Assembly: GCA_021159005.1 (NCBI GenBank)
Contig: JAGGSN010000018.1
Location: 1-32,790, forward strand
Direction: 5' to 3'
DNA: 32,790 nucleotides
From: Candidatus Zixiibacteriota bacterium
GTDB taxonomy: Bacteria > Zixibacteria > MSB-5A5 > UBA10806 > 4484-95
Of the stretch, positions 1 through 7,613 are shown one piece after another. Below the pieces are notes generated by a model. It did not search any database. It had not been told where the DNA came from and saw only the letters and a list, made by a program, of their open reading frames with translations. The position numbers and the translations under genes are program-made. Each line of letters starts with the position of its first letter. Positions within the stretch are counted from its first letter, which is position 1.

Positions 1-1344
1 CTTGAATACAGATTTATTATAAATGAAATAGAGCCAGCTGAGAATCTTCTCGAAATCAATAACTTTTCGGAAACTGAAATAGCCAACGCAAGAGGGTTGA
101 TAGAAAAGTTAAGCACCAAAAAAAATGACATTATGAAATACATATTTTCCAAAGCAAGCAAAGGCTTGGGAATAAAAGGTCTGGATCACTCCCCGCTTCT
201 GAAGGTGTCTTTAGAATTTCTAGTGCTTCAAAGTCTGTCGGATTACACTGCCGGGAATAGATCAGCTAAACTGCATTCAATGATTGTAGGCCCTCCTGCA
301 GTAGGAAAAGGTAAACTAAGTGAGGCGGTTCGTGTACTGAATCCTTTATTCAGGGAGGCTTCAATCGCAAAGCCAACTCCTGCAGGATTTATCGGAACGT
401 CAAAATCAGAAGGTGGTAAATGGAAGTCAGAACCAGGGTTGTTTCCATTAGCTCACCGCGGAGTATTAATTATCCAGGATTTTCATGAACTTAAGAGCAA
501 ACACGAAACATTTAACATCTTTTCAAAAGTAATGGAAGATGGCGTTGTTATAGACTCATCCTCCTCTCGCGCAACTCACCTCGCTCTTACAGCACTTCAT
601 CTCGATACAAATAAGCTGGCTGATGTGTATTTTGACGACTCCGATAGAATACAGAAGAGTAGGTATAAAAAATTGAAAAAGATTGGCATACCATTACAAA
701 TATTATCACGATTTGACTTTATTGCCGATTTTGCGAGAGATACTGCAATTCAAAATATGATAGCACGTAAGATGCTTAATTCTGACGGCAGTTCAAAATC
801 ACTAATTGGGGATTTAGTATTTGAACCATGGGTAAGAGAACTTCAGGCTATCGTGGCTATATTGAGAACCGATTTTATTGATATAATATTTACGCCAGTA
901 ATAAAAAAATACATGCAAGAAAAATACGATGAATTGACGAAGGAAATCGGACCGGGCGATGACTATATTAGTGATTTTCTTCCAAGAATGTCCCAATCAT
1001 TTATAAAAATAGTTACCGCCACCTGCAGGGGAAACGCCAGAAAAGAGGCTTCCAAAGAGGATGTTGATTATGCCTATCGTTTCGTTAAGTTAAAGCTAGA
1101 TTTCCTGATGGCTGTAAAACCTGAAAGGGTTGGAAACGATGGCAAAAGCAGTACGACCATTTCACCAGCACTTCTGATTAATATAAAATATGAAGGGGAA
1201 ACAATAACACTACCTATGGCGAGGGAATATGTCAACTCTCACATAGATAATCCAGTGAGTGAAAGGCAGATACGGCGATACCTTGAAGGCATTTCAGAAA
1301 AAGCTGGGCGCGGAAAATGGAAAATCAACAAGTTGACATTTTGA
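1..1344 (+). CDS. MCM-like AAA+ ATPase/helicase (5' end outside window)
   Basis: The reading frame is open from base 1 with no stop, so the gene most likely begins left of the window; a TTG at 97 is only the first start-type codon seen. The visible part reads as the ATPase core of an MCM-family replicative helicase. Walker A is GPPAVGKGK (about 289-315), the Walker B region is GVLIIQDFHEL (about 460-492), and the arginine-finger region ILSRFDFIA matches the MCM signature LLSRFDLIF. The C-terminus (MAREYVNSHIDNPVSERQI...) resembles a winged helix for DNA binding. In MCMs the Walker B core is DE; here the aligned pair is QD, so hydrolysis may be altered. Bacterial MCM homologues are mostly carried by prophages and integrative elements, and a tyrosine integrase lies 360 bases downstream on the other strand. 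The likely role is replication or maintenance of the element. The family call is from motifs only. Confidence 0.7.
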   Translation, partial: LEYRFIINEIEPAENLLEINNFSETEIANARGLIEKLSTKKNDIMKYIFSKASKGLGIKGLDHSPLLKVSLEFLVLQSLSDYTAGNRSAKLHSMIVGPPAVGKGKLSEAVRVLNPLFREASIAKPTPAGFIGTSKSEGGKWKSEPGLFPLAHRGVLIIQDFHELKSKHETFNIFSKVMEDGVVIDSSSSRATHLALTALHLDTNKLADVYFDDSDRIQKSRYKKLKKIGIPLQILSRFDFIADFARDTAIQNMIARKMLNSDGSSKSLIGDLVFEPWVRELQAIVAILRTDFIDIIFTPVIKKYMQEKYDELTKEIGPGDDYISDFLPRMSQSFIKIVTATCRGNARKEASKEDVDYAYRFVKLKLDFLMAVKPERVGNDGKSSTTISPALLINIKYEGETITLPMAREYVNSHIDNPVSERQIRRYLEGISEKAGRGKWKINKLTF

Positions 1345-1456
1345 CATATTGACATCGGTTTTTCGGAGCTGTTTTCATTTTAGTCTCGATCTTTTTGTGC
1401 TACCAAATAATAACAATCACGAATAAAAAAAGCAATGTCAATGTCACAATGTCAAC
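1332..1456. repeat. TTGACAT iterons in two opposed clusters
   Basis: Three copies of TTGACAT occur at 1333, 1341 and 1349, an exact 8-base period that overlaps the stop codon of the MCM-like gene. A second cluster in the opposite orientation (ATGTCA at 1435, 1441 and 1449) lies about 80 bases further on. The pair forms a long imperfect inverted repeat around an AT-rich spacer. The layout suits a replication origin, an iteron-type initiator site, or an operator between the helicase and integrase genes. Which of these it is cannot be told from sequence. Confidence 0.6.
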
Positions 1457-1701
1457 TTCCGTATCTTGTTGAACACTATAGACATCGCTCGTTTTTCAGG
1501 AAATTCCCCGCTCAGGATGACGGGTGGGGTAAGAGATACCGTCTCACGAATTAGAGAGAGCGGGACTCCTAACTCTGGATCCAGGCAATCCGCCCTCGTA
1601 TATTATTTTTTTAGATTTTTTTAGCTCTAAAATACAAGTATGGTATAGTTGACAATGGCTGCAGCTAGCATTAAGCTAATCGGCGGCATTATACTGCTCG
1701 T
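1457..1701. other. Intergenic tail between convergent MCM-like and integrase genes
   Basis: I see no gene here. The stretch at about 1500-1525 (ATTCCCCGCTCAGGATGACG) resembles the common dispersed 'gattcccgct...cgggaatgac' palindromic repeat in degraded form. A-rich and T-rich runs around 1603-1625 could help end the leftward integrase transcript, but no clean stem precedes them. Confidence 0.4.
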
Positions 1702-2733
1702 TTATAATTTATCTACCTGTTCCTTTAAATAGTCTGGAGCAAGATGTGCATATTTCTTAGTCATTTTAATATCTGTATGTCCAAGAAGTTGTGAAACATC
1801 ATAGATGGAAACACTGCTCATCACCAAATGGGAGGCAAATGTATGACGTAATTTATGAATGTGCCCGGTAAGGCCTAGTTTAGTCAGTACTTTAATAAGA
1901 ACCTTTCGAGCGTATCCTTTAGAAATTTTTGAGTCTTTGATGGGTGTAAACACGAAATCGTGATTATCGTGTTTTTTACAGCGTTGCAAGATTTTAACAG
2001 CCTTGTCGTTAAGCGGTATATGCCTAACATTTTTCGTTTTGGTTTTCCAATGAGATTTACTTTCAATAGCTATTTGTTTTGTCTGCAAATTTACATCTGA
2101 CCATGTAAGGTTCACTAATTCTCCATCACGAAGACCAGTAAGATAGAAAAATTCAAAAACATCACGCCAATGCTCAGGGGAGTTTTTAAGAATTAATTCC
2201 ATCTCTTCTTTTGAAAAATATTCAACTGCTTTAACTGGAGCATCAGGAAAATTCCGTAAGTTTTTTGCTGGATTTTCTAAAACGTTATGATGTTCTTTAG
2301 CATATTTGAACATTCCTTTAATAAGCGAGAGCGTTTCATTTGCAGTTTTGCTAGAGTTACCCTTTGAGAATAGTGATTGGATGCATTCATCAACATGAAT
2401 TTCTTTCAACATATGGGCATAGAATTTCGCAGAAAAGTTTTGCTGTATAAAATTCGTAAAGCTATAGAGATATTGATTATAACGAGTCAATGTTGTAGCT
2501 CCAACTCTATTCTTTTTTGTATTTAGAAACTCTTTGGCTAAATCATTCAATGAAATTTCAACCAGATCTGGTTCAACCTCGAACTCTTCCTTATCAAATT
2601 TAATTTGCAATTCGGCTCGAATTCTCTCTGCTGTTTTTTTATGGTTAGAAACTTTTATCCGCTCATCTTTGCCATTCTTATTATAACGTACATACCAGCT
2701 TTTACCTCTTTTATATAATCCGACTGTTGGCAT
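1702..2733 (-). CDS. int: Tyrosine recombinase / integrase
   Basis: This is a 343-residue site-specific recombinase that would integrate and excise the surrounding element. The N-terminus (MPTVGLYKRGKSWYVRY) is the usual short arm-binding segment of phage-type integrases, followed by a SAM-like core-binding domain (about residues 60-160). The catalytic domain carries Arg in TGLRDGEL (about R202), HKLRH (H293, R296), LLGHTD (H319) and the tyrosine nucleophile in KKYAHL (Y328), so the active site is complete. The frame extends upstream to 2790. I chose the ATG at 2733 because AGAAGGA stands 8 bases before it and homologues start at this point. A tRNA/tmRNA 3' fragment lies about 120 bases upstream, the normal place for an attachment site. 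The MCM-like gene on the opposite strand probably belongs to the same element. Confidence 0.92.
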   Translation of the reverse strand: MPTVGLYKRGKSWYVRYNKNGKDERIKVSNHKKTAERIRAELQIKFDKEEFEVEPDLVEISLNDLAKEFLNTKKNRVGATTLTRYNQYLYSFTNFIQQNFSAKFYAHMLKEIHVDECIQSLFSKGNSSKTANETLSLIKGMFKYAKEHHNVLENPAKNLRNFPDAPVKAVEYFSKEEMELILKNSPEHWRDVFEFFYLTGLRDGELVNLTWSDVNLQTKQIAIESKSHWKTKTKNVRHIPLNDKAVKILQRCKKHDNHDFVFTPIKDSKISKGYARKVLIKVLTKLGLTGHIHKLRHTFASHLVMSSVSIYDVSQLLGHTDIKMTKKYAHLAPDYLKEQVDKL

Positions 2734-2853
2734 TTCTAAATTCCTTCTATTTCCCGCAATTTCACCGTTAATCTGGCACAATTCTGGCACAGCATAATTT
2801 CAACTTCCTTGTAATATAATGATAGTAAAGGGATTGTCAAATAGTGCTTTTTC

Positions 2854-2873
2854 TTCGAGCCTCGCCGGCTCCA
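2854..2873 (+). other. Putative attachment site: 3' fragment of Ala-type tRNA or tmRNA
   Basis: The 20 bases TTCGAGCCTCGCCGGCTCCA match tRNA positions 54-73: a T-loop TTCGAGC, the 3' half of the T-stem (CTCGC), the 3' acceptor strand CGGCTCC and discriminator A73. No matching 5' acceptor (GGGGCCG or GGAGCCG) or T-stem GCGAG occurs in the preceding 100 bases, so this is a fragment and not a gene. T at position 70 together with A73 is what tRNA-Ala and tmRNA show (G3-U70). Its place next to the integrase start fits a duplicated attachment half-site at the element's right boundary. The intact RNA gene would then lie left of the window in the same orientation. CCA is not encoded. Confidence 0.6.
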
Positions 2874-3057
2874 TTATTTGTATAACATCTTTTTAAATCA
2901 AGCAAGCATCATGATAGATTTTTAATATCATAAACCCAGACTCATATTATCTATAATCAAGTCACTCAAGTCAATGTTTTGCTTGATTATCTATTATATA
3001 TAAATTAATATGATTGTGGAATGATTGCTTTAGTATTGAAACATTTGGAGCGAAATT

Positions 3058-4242
3058 ATGGAAAAACTGATCTATTTGGATAATGCCGCAACCGCCTGGC
3101 CCAAGCCGGAAAATGTATATAAATTTATGGATGAATTCTACCGCAAGACCGGTGTAAACCCGGGGCGAAGCGGTTTCGATATGGCAATCGAGGCCGGGAA
3201 TATCCTCGAGAATCTGCGTGGACGCCTAACCAGGTTTTTCGGCGGGGATGAGGCCGCTCCGGAAAGATTATGTTTCAGCTATAACGCCACCGATGCCCTG
3301 AATCTGATTATACAGGGCTTGCTGTCATCCGGCGACCATGTAGTCAGCACCAATCTCGAACACAACTCGGTTATCCGGCCAATCAACTGTTTAGTGCGTG
3401 ATATAGATGTCGAAGCCACCTATGTGCCATTCAACAGCGCGGGATTTGTCGAGCCTGATGACATCATGAAGGCTATTAAAGCCAACACCAAGCTGGTTAT
3501 TGTTAATCATGGCTCCAATGTGCTTGGCACTATTCAACCGGTTGCCGAAATCGGCAAAATCTGCAAAGAAAAAGGCGTTCTTTTTGCCATCGATGTCTCC
3601 CAGACTGCTGGTGTTGTGCCTATCAACATGCAGGAAATGAATATCGATGTGCTGGCGTTTACCGGTCATAAGGCGCTGTTTGGTTCGACCGGCATCGGCG
3701 GTATGTATGTAAGAAAGCATGTCGATATAAAGCAGACCAGAAGCGGCGGTACCGGCGTGCGTTCGGCATATCCGTATCATCTTGAGGAGTACCCGTTCCG
3801 CATGGAGTACGGCACACCTAATATGGTCGGCATAGCCTCACTATGGGCGGGGCAGGAGTATATCTACAAGCGCGGGCAGGATAATATCTATAACCATGAG
3901 CATAAGCTCGCCTGCAAGCTTGTCGATGGCTTAAAGCAGATTGAGGGCGTTATAGTTTATTGCTGCGACAGTATGGAGAACCATCTATCGACGGTTTCGA
4001 TAAACATCGAGGGGATGGAGGCTGGCGATGTCGGCATCATGCTGGATGTCGAGCATGATATCGCTACTCGCACGGGTCTTCACTGCGCCCCGCTGGTGCA
4101 TAAGCAATTAGACACTATTAAAATACACGGCAGTGTCCGTTTCGCGATAGGCGCTTTCAACACCGAGGCCGACATTGACGCGGCGATTAAAGCCGTAGCG
4201 GAGATTGCGGAGTATCATTTGGAGAAGGTTGGGAAGGGGTAG
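3058..4242 (+). CDS. Cysteine desulfurase family aminotransferase (class V, PLP)
   Basis: This is a 394-residue PLP enzyme expected to release sulfur from L-cysteine as an enzyme persulfide. The start MEKLIYLDNAATAWPKPE is the family N-terminus. The PLP-binding lysine is in TGHKALFGSTGIGG (K205), the cofactor Asp is in FAIDVSQ (about D179), and the catalytic cysteine sits in GLHCAP (C343) near the C-terminus. The length and the TRTGLHCAP context fit the EF2568-type 'cysteine desulfurase family' subgroup better than IscS or SufS of housekeeping Fe-S operons. The ATG is preceded by GGAG at 7 bases. No isc/suf partner genes adjoin it. GC content looks clearly higher than in the flanking element and restriction island, so it is probably resident chromosome between two acquired segments. 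Confidence 0.9.
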   Translation: MEKLIYLDNAATAWPKPENVYKFMDEFYRKTGVNPGRSGFDMAIEAGNILENLRGRLTRFFGGDEAAPERLCFSYNATDALNLIIQGLLSSGDHVVSTNLEHNSVIRPINCLVRDIDVEATYVPFNSAGFVEPDDIMKAIKANTKLVIVNHGSNVLGTIQPVAEIGKICKEKGVLFAIDVSQTAGVVPINMQEMNIDVLAFTGHKALFGSTGIGGMYVRKHVDIKQTRSGGTGVRSAYPYHLEEYPFRMEYGTPNMVGIASLWAGQEYIYKRGQDNIYNHEHKLACKLVDGLKQIEGVIVYCCDSMENHLSTVSINIEGMEAGDVGIMLDVEHDIATRTGLHCAPLVHKQLDTIKIHGSVRFAIGAFNTEADIDAAIKAVAEIAEYHLEKVGKG

Positions 4243-4296
4243 GGATAGTTAAACGGTGGTTTTCCTCCTATTAGAACCCGGTCGACTGATATATTA

Positions 4297-4455
4297 ATGT
4301 TTATCTACTATAAAACAGAATTGCTAATTAAAATTATTGACATCTTAAAGCAGGACAGTTATGATATAAATGTTACCAGAAGTTATCTAAAGCCACACAT
4401 TGGTTCGAAACCAGGTACGACATTCGGAAGGCTTAAAAACTTTAATGATATCTAA
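4297..4455 (+). CDS. Small hypothetical protein (52 aa) ahead of the restriction gene
   Basis: This short open frame runs from an ATG at 4297 to a TAA at 4453-4455 and encodes a basic, Ile/Lys-rich peptide starting MFIYYKTELLIKIIDILK. It ends 21 bases before the restriction endonuclease start and shares its AT-rich composition. I do not recognise it, and no clear ribosome binding site precedes it. It could be a small regulator of the restriction-modification pair, the remnant of a gene cut by insertion of the island, or a chance frame. Confidence 0.35.
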   Translation: MFIYYKTELLIKIIDILKQDSYDINVTRSYLKPHIGSKPGTTFGRLKNFNDI

Positions 4456-4476
4456 TTACAATAATGGTAAAAATTA

Positions 4477-5109
4477 ATGATAGACCAGATAAAAGAGATT
4501 TTCAATAACCCAAAAACCATAAAAAAGGTACAAAATAAATTACCATATCTCTTTCAGTTAGCTGAACTAGATAGTCAGCGAGCCGGAAAAATTGGAATGG
4601 AAGTCGGCTCTTTAAGAGAAAAAATTCTTGTTTCATTATTGATATACAAGTATGGCGAAAACAATGTTGAAACTGAATTACCCATTACTAAACCTGAAAC
4701 GGATGTTCTCCTATTCAATAAACCTATTTCTGTCAAAACCAAGACTGGAAAAGGTTTTTCGGGTGTGAAATTAATTTGGACGGTAGATAGAGAAAAAGTA
4801 CTATATTTCAGAAATACTTATAATCCTTCATGTGATATGTTATTTACGCAAATTATTTGGGGAAATACGGGTGGGTTACTATATATTCCAAAAGAAGTAC
4901 AAGAACAAGTTTTTCAAGAATTAGGAAAAAACTCTTACATAAAGTTACCGCCTCAAGGGACAAATCCTAGGGGTGTTGAAATTACAGCTAAAGCTTTAAA
5001 GATGTTAGTTACACATAATCAAACGCGGAAAATAAACCTAGATTGGGAAAAAATAGAAATTAACTATAATCCTTTCGAGAAATGGGTAGAACATTGGCAG
5101 CAGGATTAA
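4477..5109 (+). CDS. Type II restriction endonuclease, ThaI-like
   Basis: This is a 210-residue nuclease expected to cut unmethylated DNA. A PD-(D/E)XK-like core is visible: E48 in GSLREK on an N-terminal helix, then ETDVLLFNKPISVKT with D76 and the lysine of SVK (K87), where the usual Glu of ExK is Ser. The conserved-looking GKGFSGVKLIWTVD and GTNPRGVEI segments remind me of the ThaI family (Pfam ThaI; CGCG cutters), but this is from memory and specificity is not shown by the sequence. It overlaps the start of the methyltransferase by 28 bases, the normal tight coupling of an R-M pair. Composition is AT-rich compared with the upstream cysteine desulfurase gene, which suggests horizontal acquisition. 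Confidence 0.72.
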   Translation: MIDQIKEIFNNPKTIKKVQNKLPYLFQLAELDSQRAGKIGMEVGSLREKILVSLLIYKYGENNVETELPITKPETDVLLFNKPISVKTKTGKGFSGVKLIWTVDREKVLYFRNTYNPSCDMLFTQIIWGNTGGLLYIPKEVQEQVFQELGKNSYIKLPPQGTNPRGVEITAKALKMLVTHNQTRKINLDWEKIEINYNPFEKWVEHWQQD

Positions 5110-6020
5110 ATAAAACAAAAAAACAGGGTACTGAAACAAGTTCATTTGGAACGCCCGGAAGAATCAATCACGATTCTTCAAAATTTTATAATACCAGACT
5201 TTACGAAGGCTTGAATAAAGGGAAAAAAGTGAAATATATTGAAAATGAAATTCCCAAAAAGTACCTAAATAAAATCTTCTGCAAATCAAGCGAATTAATG
5301 GATGAACTTCCTGATAACAGTGTTCACCTTATGATTACTTCCCCTCCATATAATGTTTCAAAGGAATATGATGATGATTTAAGTCTCACTGAATATTTAA
5401 ATTTACTTCATTCTGTATGGGAAGAAACTTACAGAGTTTTAGTACCTGGTGGAAGAGTTTGTATAAATGTAGCGAATCTAGGACGCAAACCTTATATCCC
5501 ATTGCATAGCTATATTATTGATAGGATGCATAAAATTGGTTTTTTAATGCGAGGAGAGATACTGTGGAATAAAGCCTCAAGCGCTAGTCCATCCACAGCT
5601 TGGGGTAGTTGGCTTTCGGCGGCTAATCCTGTTTTAAGAGATATCCACGAATATATCTTAGTTTTTTCGAAAGATTCATTTTCAAGGAAAAAAGGTAATA
5701 AAGAAAATACAATAAAAAAGGAAGAATTTCTTGGATGGACAAAAAGTGTTTGGACATTTCCAGCTGTTTCTGCTAAAAAAATAGGTCATCCCGCTCCATT
5801 TCCAGAAGAACTACCTCACAGATTAATTCAATTGTACTCATTTAAGGATGATGTAATTCTTGACCCCTTCGTAGGTAGCGGCACTACTTGCCTATCTGCA
5901 TTAAAGGATGATAGATGCTATGTAGCTTATGATATCGACGATAAGTATATAAAATTAGCTGAAACAAGGATTTCAACTTATAGAGACCAAGTTAGTCTTT
6001 TTGACAATAGAGAAAAGTAA
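5082..6020 (+). CDS. DNA methyltransferase of the R-M pair, N4-cytosine type
   Basis: This is a 312-residue S-adenosylmethionine-dependent DNA methyltransferase protecting the site cut by the neighbouring nuclease. Motif order is beta-class: catalytic motif TSPPYN (residues 86-91) comes first and the AdoMet-binding DPFVGSGTT (261-269) near the C-terminus. SPPY is typical of N4-cytosine enzymes and less often of N6-adenine ones. The N-terminal GRINHDSSKFYNTRLY (about 26-41) is the conserved leader of this subgroup. This supports the ATG at 5082 even though it lies inside the nuclease gene, 28 bases before that gene's stop, and implies translational coupling. If the nuclease is ThaI-like, a cytosine-modifying partner fits a GC-only recognition site. 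That specificity is inference. Confidence 0.9.
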   Translation: MGRTLAAGLNKTKKQGTETSSFGTPGRINHDSSKFYNTRLYEGLNKGKKVKYIENEIPKKYLNKIFCKSSELMDELPDNSVHLMITSPPYNVSKEYDDDLSLTEYLNLLHSVWEETYRVLVPGGRVCINVANLGRKPYIPLHSYIIDRMHKIGFLMRGEILWNKASSASPSTAWGSWLSAANPVLRDIHEYILVFSKDSFSRKKGNKENTIKKEEFLGWTKSVWTFPAVSAKKIGHPAPFPEELPHRLIQLYSFKDDVILDPFVGSGTTCLSALKDDRCYVAYDIDDKYIKLAETRISTYRDQVSLFDNREK

Positions 6021-6033
6021 ATGTTTTCAAGAT

Positions 6034-6063
6034 AAGCAGGGAAGGAATCCCCTATTCCTGCTT
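6034..6063 (+). terminator. Possible hairpin terminator after the R-M genes
   Basis: AAGCAGG pairs with CCTGCTT, and an alternative inner stem AGGAAT/ATTCCT closes a CCCCT loop. It stands 14 bases after the methyltransferase stop. No run of T follows, so it may be an mRNA-stabilising hairpin or a weak terminator only. Confidence 0.4.
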
Positions 6064-6189
6064 AATCAAGGCTGTTAAGAGTAAGTTTAAACACTGGTAC
6101 CCCATACAGTAAAAATGCCGGGTATCTCACACCGCAGCGAGTCAGAACCCGCCCTACTTAACTGAGGATAATTCAACGGAGTCTTATCT

Positions 6190-6636
6190 ATGGATTTCTT
6201 ATCTGTAACAGCTGCTTTATTCTTAATAATGGATCCTTTCGGGAATATCCCCGTCTTTTTGCCTATTCTTGAAAAGGTACCGCCGGAAAAAAGACGAAAA
6301 GCTCTAATTCGAGAACTTCTTTTTGCATTTCTCGCTATAATCGGATGCATCCTTTGCGGAAAACAAATAATCTCATTTCTTGGGCTAAGACAGGAATCAA
6401 TCAGCATCGCAGGCGGTATAATTTTATTTTTAATCGCAATCCGAATGATATTTCCGCTTCAACTATATAAATCAAAAATAGAAGATACAGATGAACCTTT
6501 TATCGTTCCGTTAGCAATACCTTTGATTGTCGGACCATCATTATTAGCGGTGTTGCTGTTTTTCTCATCTGCTGAAACAAGCAATTTATTAGAGCTAATT
6601 TTCTTAGCAAGCCCGGTGACTGCCACCAATAACTGA
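6190..6636 (+). pseudogene. Truncated MarC-family membrane protein
   Basis: The first 148 residues match MarC/SNARE-type integral membrane proteins: a hydrophobic start with MDPFGNIPVFLPIL, a charged loop PPEKRRKALIREL, further membrane segments (about 45-62 and 73-92), and the typical VPLAIPLIVGPSLLAVLLF. Family members are usually about 200-220 residues with six membrane segments. Here the frame ends abruptly after the fourth segment with SPVTATNN. None of the three forward frames beyond 6600 continues with hydrophobic MarC-like sequence, so this looks like a deletion or rearrangement endpoint rather than a simple frameshift. GGAG lies 8 bases before the ATG. MarC function in general is poorly understood. 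A truncated copy is probably inactive, though it could still be translated. Confidence 0.7.
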
Positions 6637-6755
6637 GGCATTACCTTAGGGTTTCCCCTGGTAATATATTTAATTGCGTGTAAGATTTATTATCAAACAA
6701 AGAAAAAGGGTATATCCTTATGATATTAAATAAATATTTAAAAATGGAGATCCCT

Positions 6756-6890
6756 ATGCCAATTAGAGAATTGAAATTTTCGCATCACAATTTAAATTTT
6801 GACTTTACTGAAGTCAAGAGGATGTTTGATATGCATCAAGAGAATGCTTGCCGGTATATATTCTCCGCGTCGTCAGCAACCCTTTCCTGA
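6756..6890 (+). CDS. Small hypothetical ORF (44 aa), possibly a gene fragment
   Basis: The frame runs from an ATG at 6756, with GGAGA 5 bases before it, to a TGA at 6888-6890, giving MPIRELKFSHHNLNFDFTEV and 24 further residues. The good ribosome binding site argues for a real start, but the stop lies inside an inverted repeat (6869-6894). A repeat insertion may therefore have cut a longer gene. I do not recognise the peptide. Confidence 0.3.
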   Translation: MPIRELKFSHHNLNFDFTEVKRMFDMHQENACRYIFSASSATLS

Positions 6891-6894
6891 CGAC
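6869..6894. repeat. Perfect 8-bp inverted repeat with CGTCAG core
   Basis: GTCGTCAG and CTGACGAC flank a 10-base loop. The CGTCAG core is shared with the larger inverted repeat at 10988-11030, so this is probably a member of a dispersed palindromic repeat family. No T-run follows in either direction. Confidence 0.6.
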
Positions 6895-6948
6895 ATCAGC
6901 GCCGCTATAATCTATTTGTAGTTCTGATGAAAAATTCTTGATAAACTA

Positions 6949-7152
6949 TCAAACGAAAATATCTATCAGCGACCGGTACATTTCATCGGCTGTTCGCAGA
7001 GCGGCGATATTAGCCTTAAGCGAGTGTTTGGCGTTAATCATATCAACCTGCGATTGCGTTATATCGCCCTTAGGCCCTTTTTGCGCCTCTAAAGCCGCTT
7101 TTTCCATTAGTTTCAAACTGGATTGGATACCGCTTATTGAGTGAAGAAACAT
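6949..7152 (-). CDS. Small stand-alone protein resembling flagellar rod/axial termini
   Basis: This 67-residue protein begins MFLHSISGIQSSLKLMEKAA, like the N-terminal helix of flagellar axial proteins. It ends QSQVDMINAKHSLKANIAA then LRTADEMYRSLIDIF, close to the Flg_bbr_C pattern of rod and hook proteins (VNMIxAQRxYxANxKVIxTADEMLxxLxNL). The whole middle domain of a normal rod protein is missing, leaving a mini protein of two helices. The start is well supported: AAGGAGG stands 4-5 bases before the ATG, among the strongest ribosome sites in the window. No other flagellar gene is present. It may form a small coiled-coil or assembly-like oligomer; function is unknown. Amphipathic helices can mimic this pattern, so the relationship needs a profile search. 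Confidence 0.7.
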   Translation of the reverse strand: MFLHSISGIQSSLKLMEKAALEAQKGPKGDITQSQVDMINAKHSLKANIAALRTADEMYRSLIDIFV

Positions 7153-7230
7153 AAAGCCTCCTTTTTATCGTATATTTATATATTATCGGCATTGTAAATC
7201 ACAAAATTTAAAATAAAATTTAAATTGGCG

Positions 7231-7458
7231 CACGGGGACGTACGTCAATCATGAAATTATCGATATGAAATCCGTTATAGCGATACTATTCTTGAATATA
7301 TGGCGAATACTTAAAGCGATAATAGAACCATATTATTCAAATGAAATCATGTCCCTGCACCCTACAGCGGATGCAGTGCACAAATACATAGATAAACAAA
7401 TGCTGTCTGGAAGGGGCGCACCCATTAGTTGTTTCTGTGGGCGGCACACGTCCCCGTG
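7231..7458. repeat. Segment bounded by an 11-bp perfect inverted repeat
   Basis: CACGGGGACGT at 7231-7241 is the exact reverse complement of ACGTCCCCGTG at 7448-7458. The right copy also folds locally (CACACG, loop TCCC, CGTGTG). Such GGGGACGT ends are common in REP- or MITE-like elements. No transposase is encoded inside. Confidence 0.45.
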
Positions 7459-7532
7459 TGTCCCTCTGCTTGGCTTGAGTGGACGGGCAGGCCAGTCCGC
7501 CTTAGGTGGATGCCGCACACAATAACTTCGCC

Positions 7533-7565
7533 CTCTGGTTACCAAGCGGTGCTTGATAGCCAGAG
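7533..7565 (+). repeat. 33-nt structured hairpin repeat, copy 1
   Basis: The outer stem CTCTGGTTA / TAGCCAGAG (one G-T pair) encloses CC, an inner stem AAGC/GCTT with loop GGT, then GA. Copy 2 at 11112-11144 has the same length, the same inner AAGC...GCTTGAT core and a different but still paired outer stem. Confidence 0.6.
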
Positions 7566-7613
7566 TAAAAATGCACTGTTAAATATCCGTACTCGACATC
7601 AAAAATATATTTC

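Larger units (their letters stand above)
7153..7613. other. Gene-poor repeat cluster before the ars operon
   Basis: I find no convincing gene in this 460-base gap. It holds an AT-rich promoter-like stretch (7165-7225), an 11-base inverted pair CACGGGGACGT (7231-7241) and ACGTCCCCGTG (7448-7458) enclosing about 200 bases, a 'gtccgccttaggtgga' copy near 7495 and a 33-base hairpin repeat at 7533-7565. The inverted pair could mark the ends of a small non-autonomous element. Confidence 0.5.

Noticed and set aside
2780-2875. Complete tRNA or tmRNA gene at the attachment fragment
   Set aside because: Only the T-loop and 3' strands are present; there is no 5' acceptor, D-arm or anticodon arm upstream.
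6087-6407. 106-residue reverse open frame
   Set aside because: It is antisense to the MarC-like gene, whose forward translation matches its family.
7265-7525. 86-residue forward open frame
   Set aside because: The second half is translated repeat sequence (GC-rich, Cys/Gly/Arg-rich), it has no ribosome site, and it overlaps a competing 70-residue reverse frame equally lacking features.
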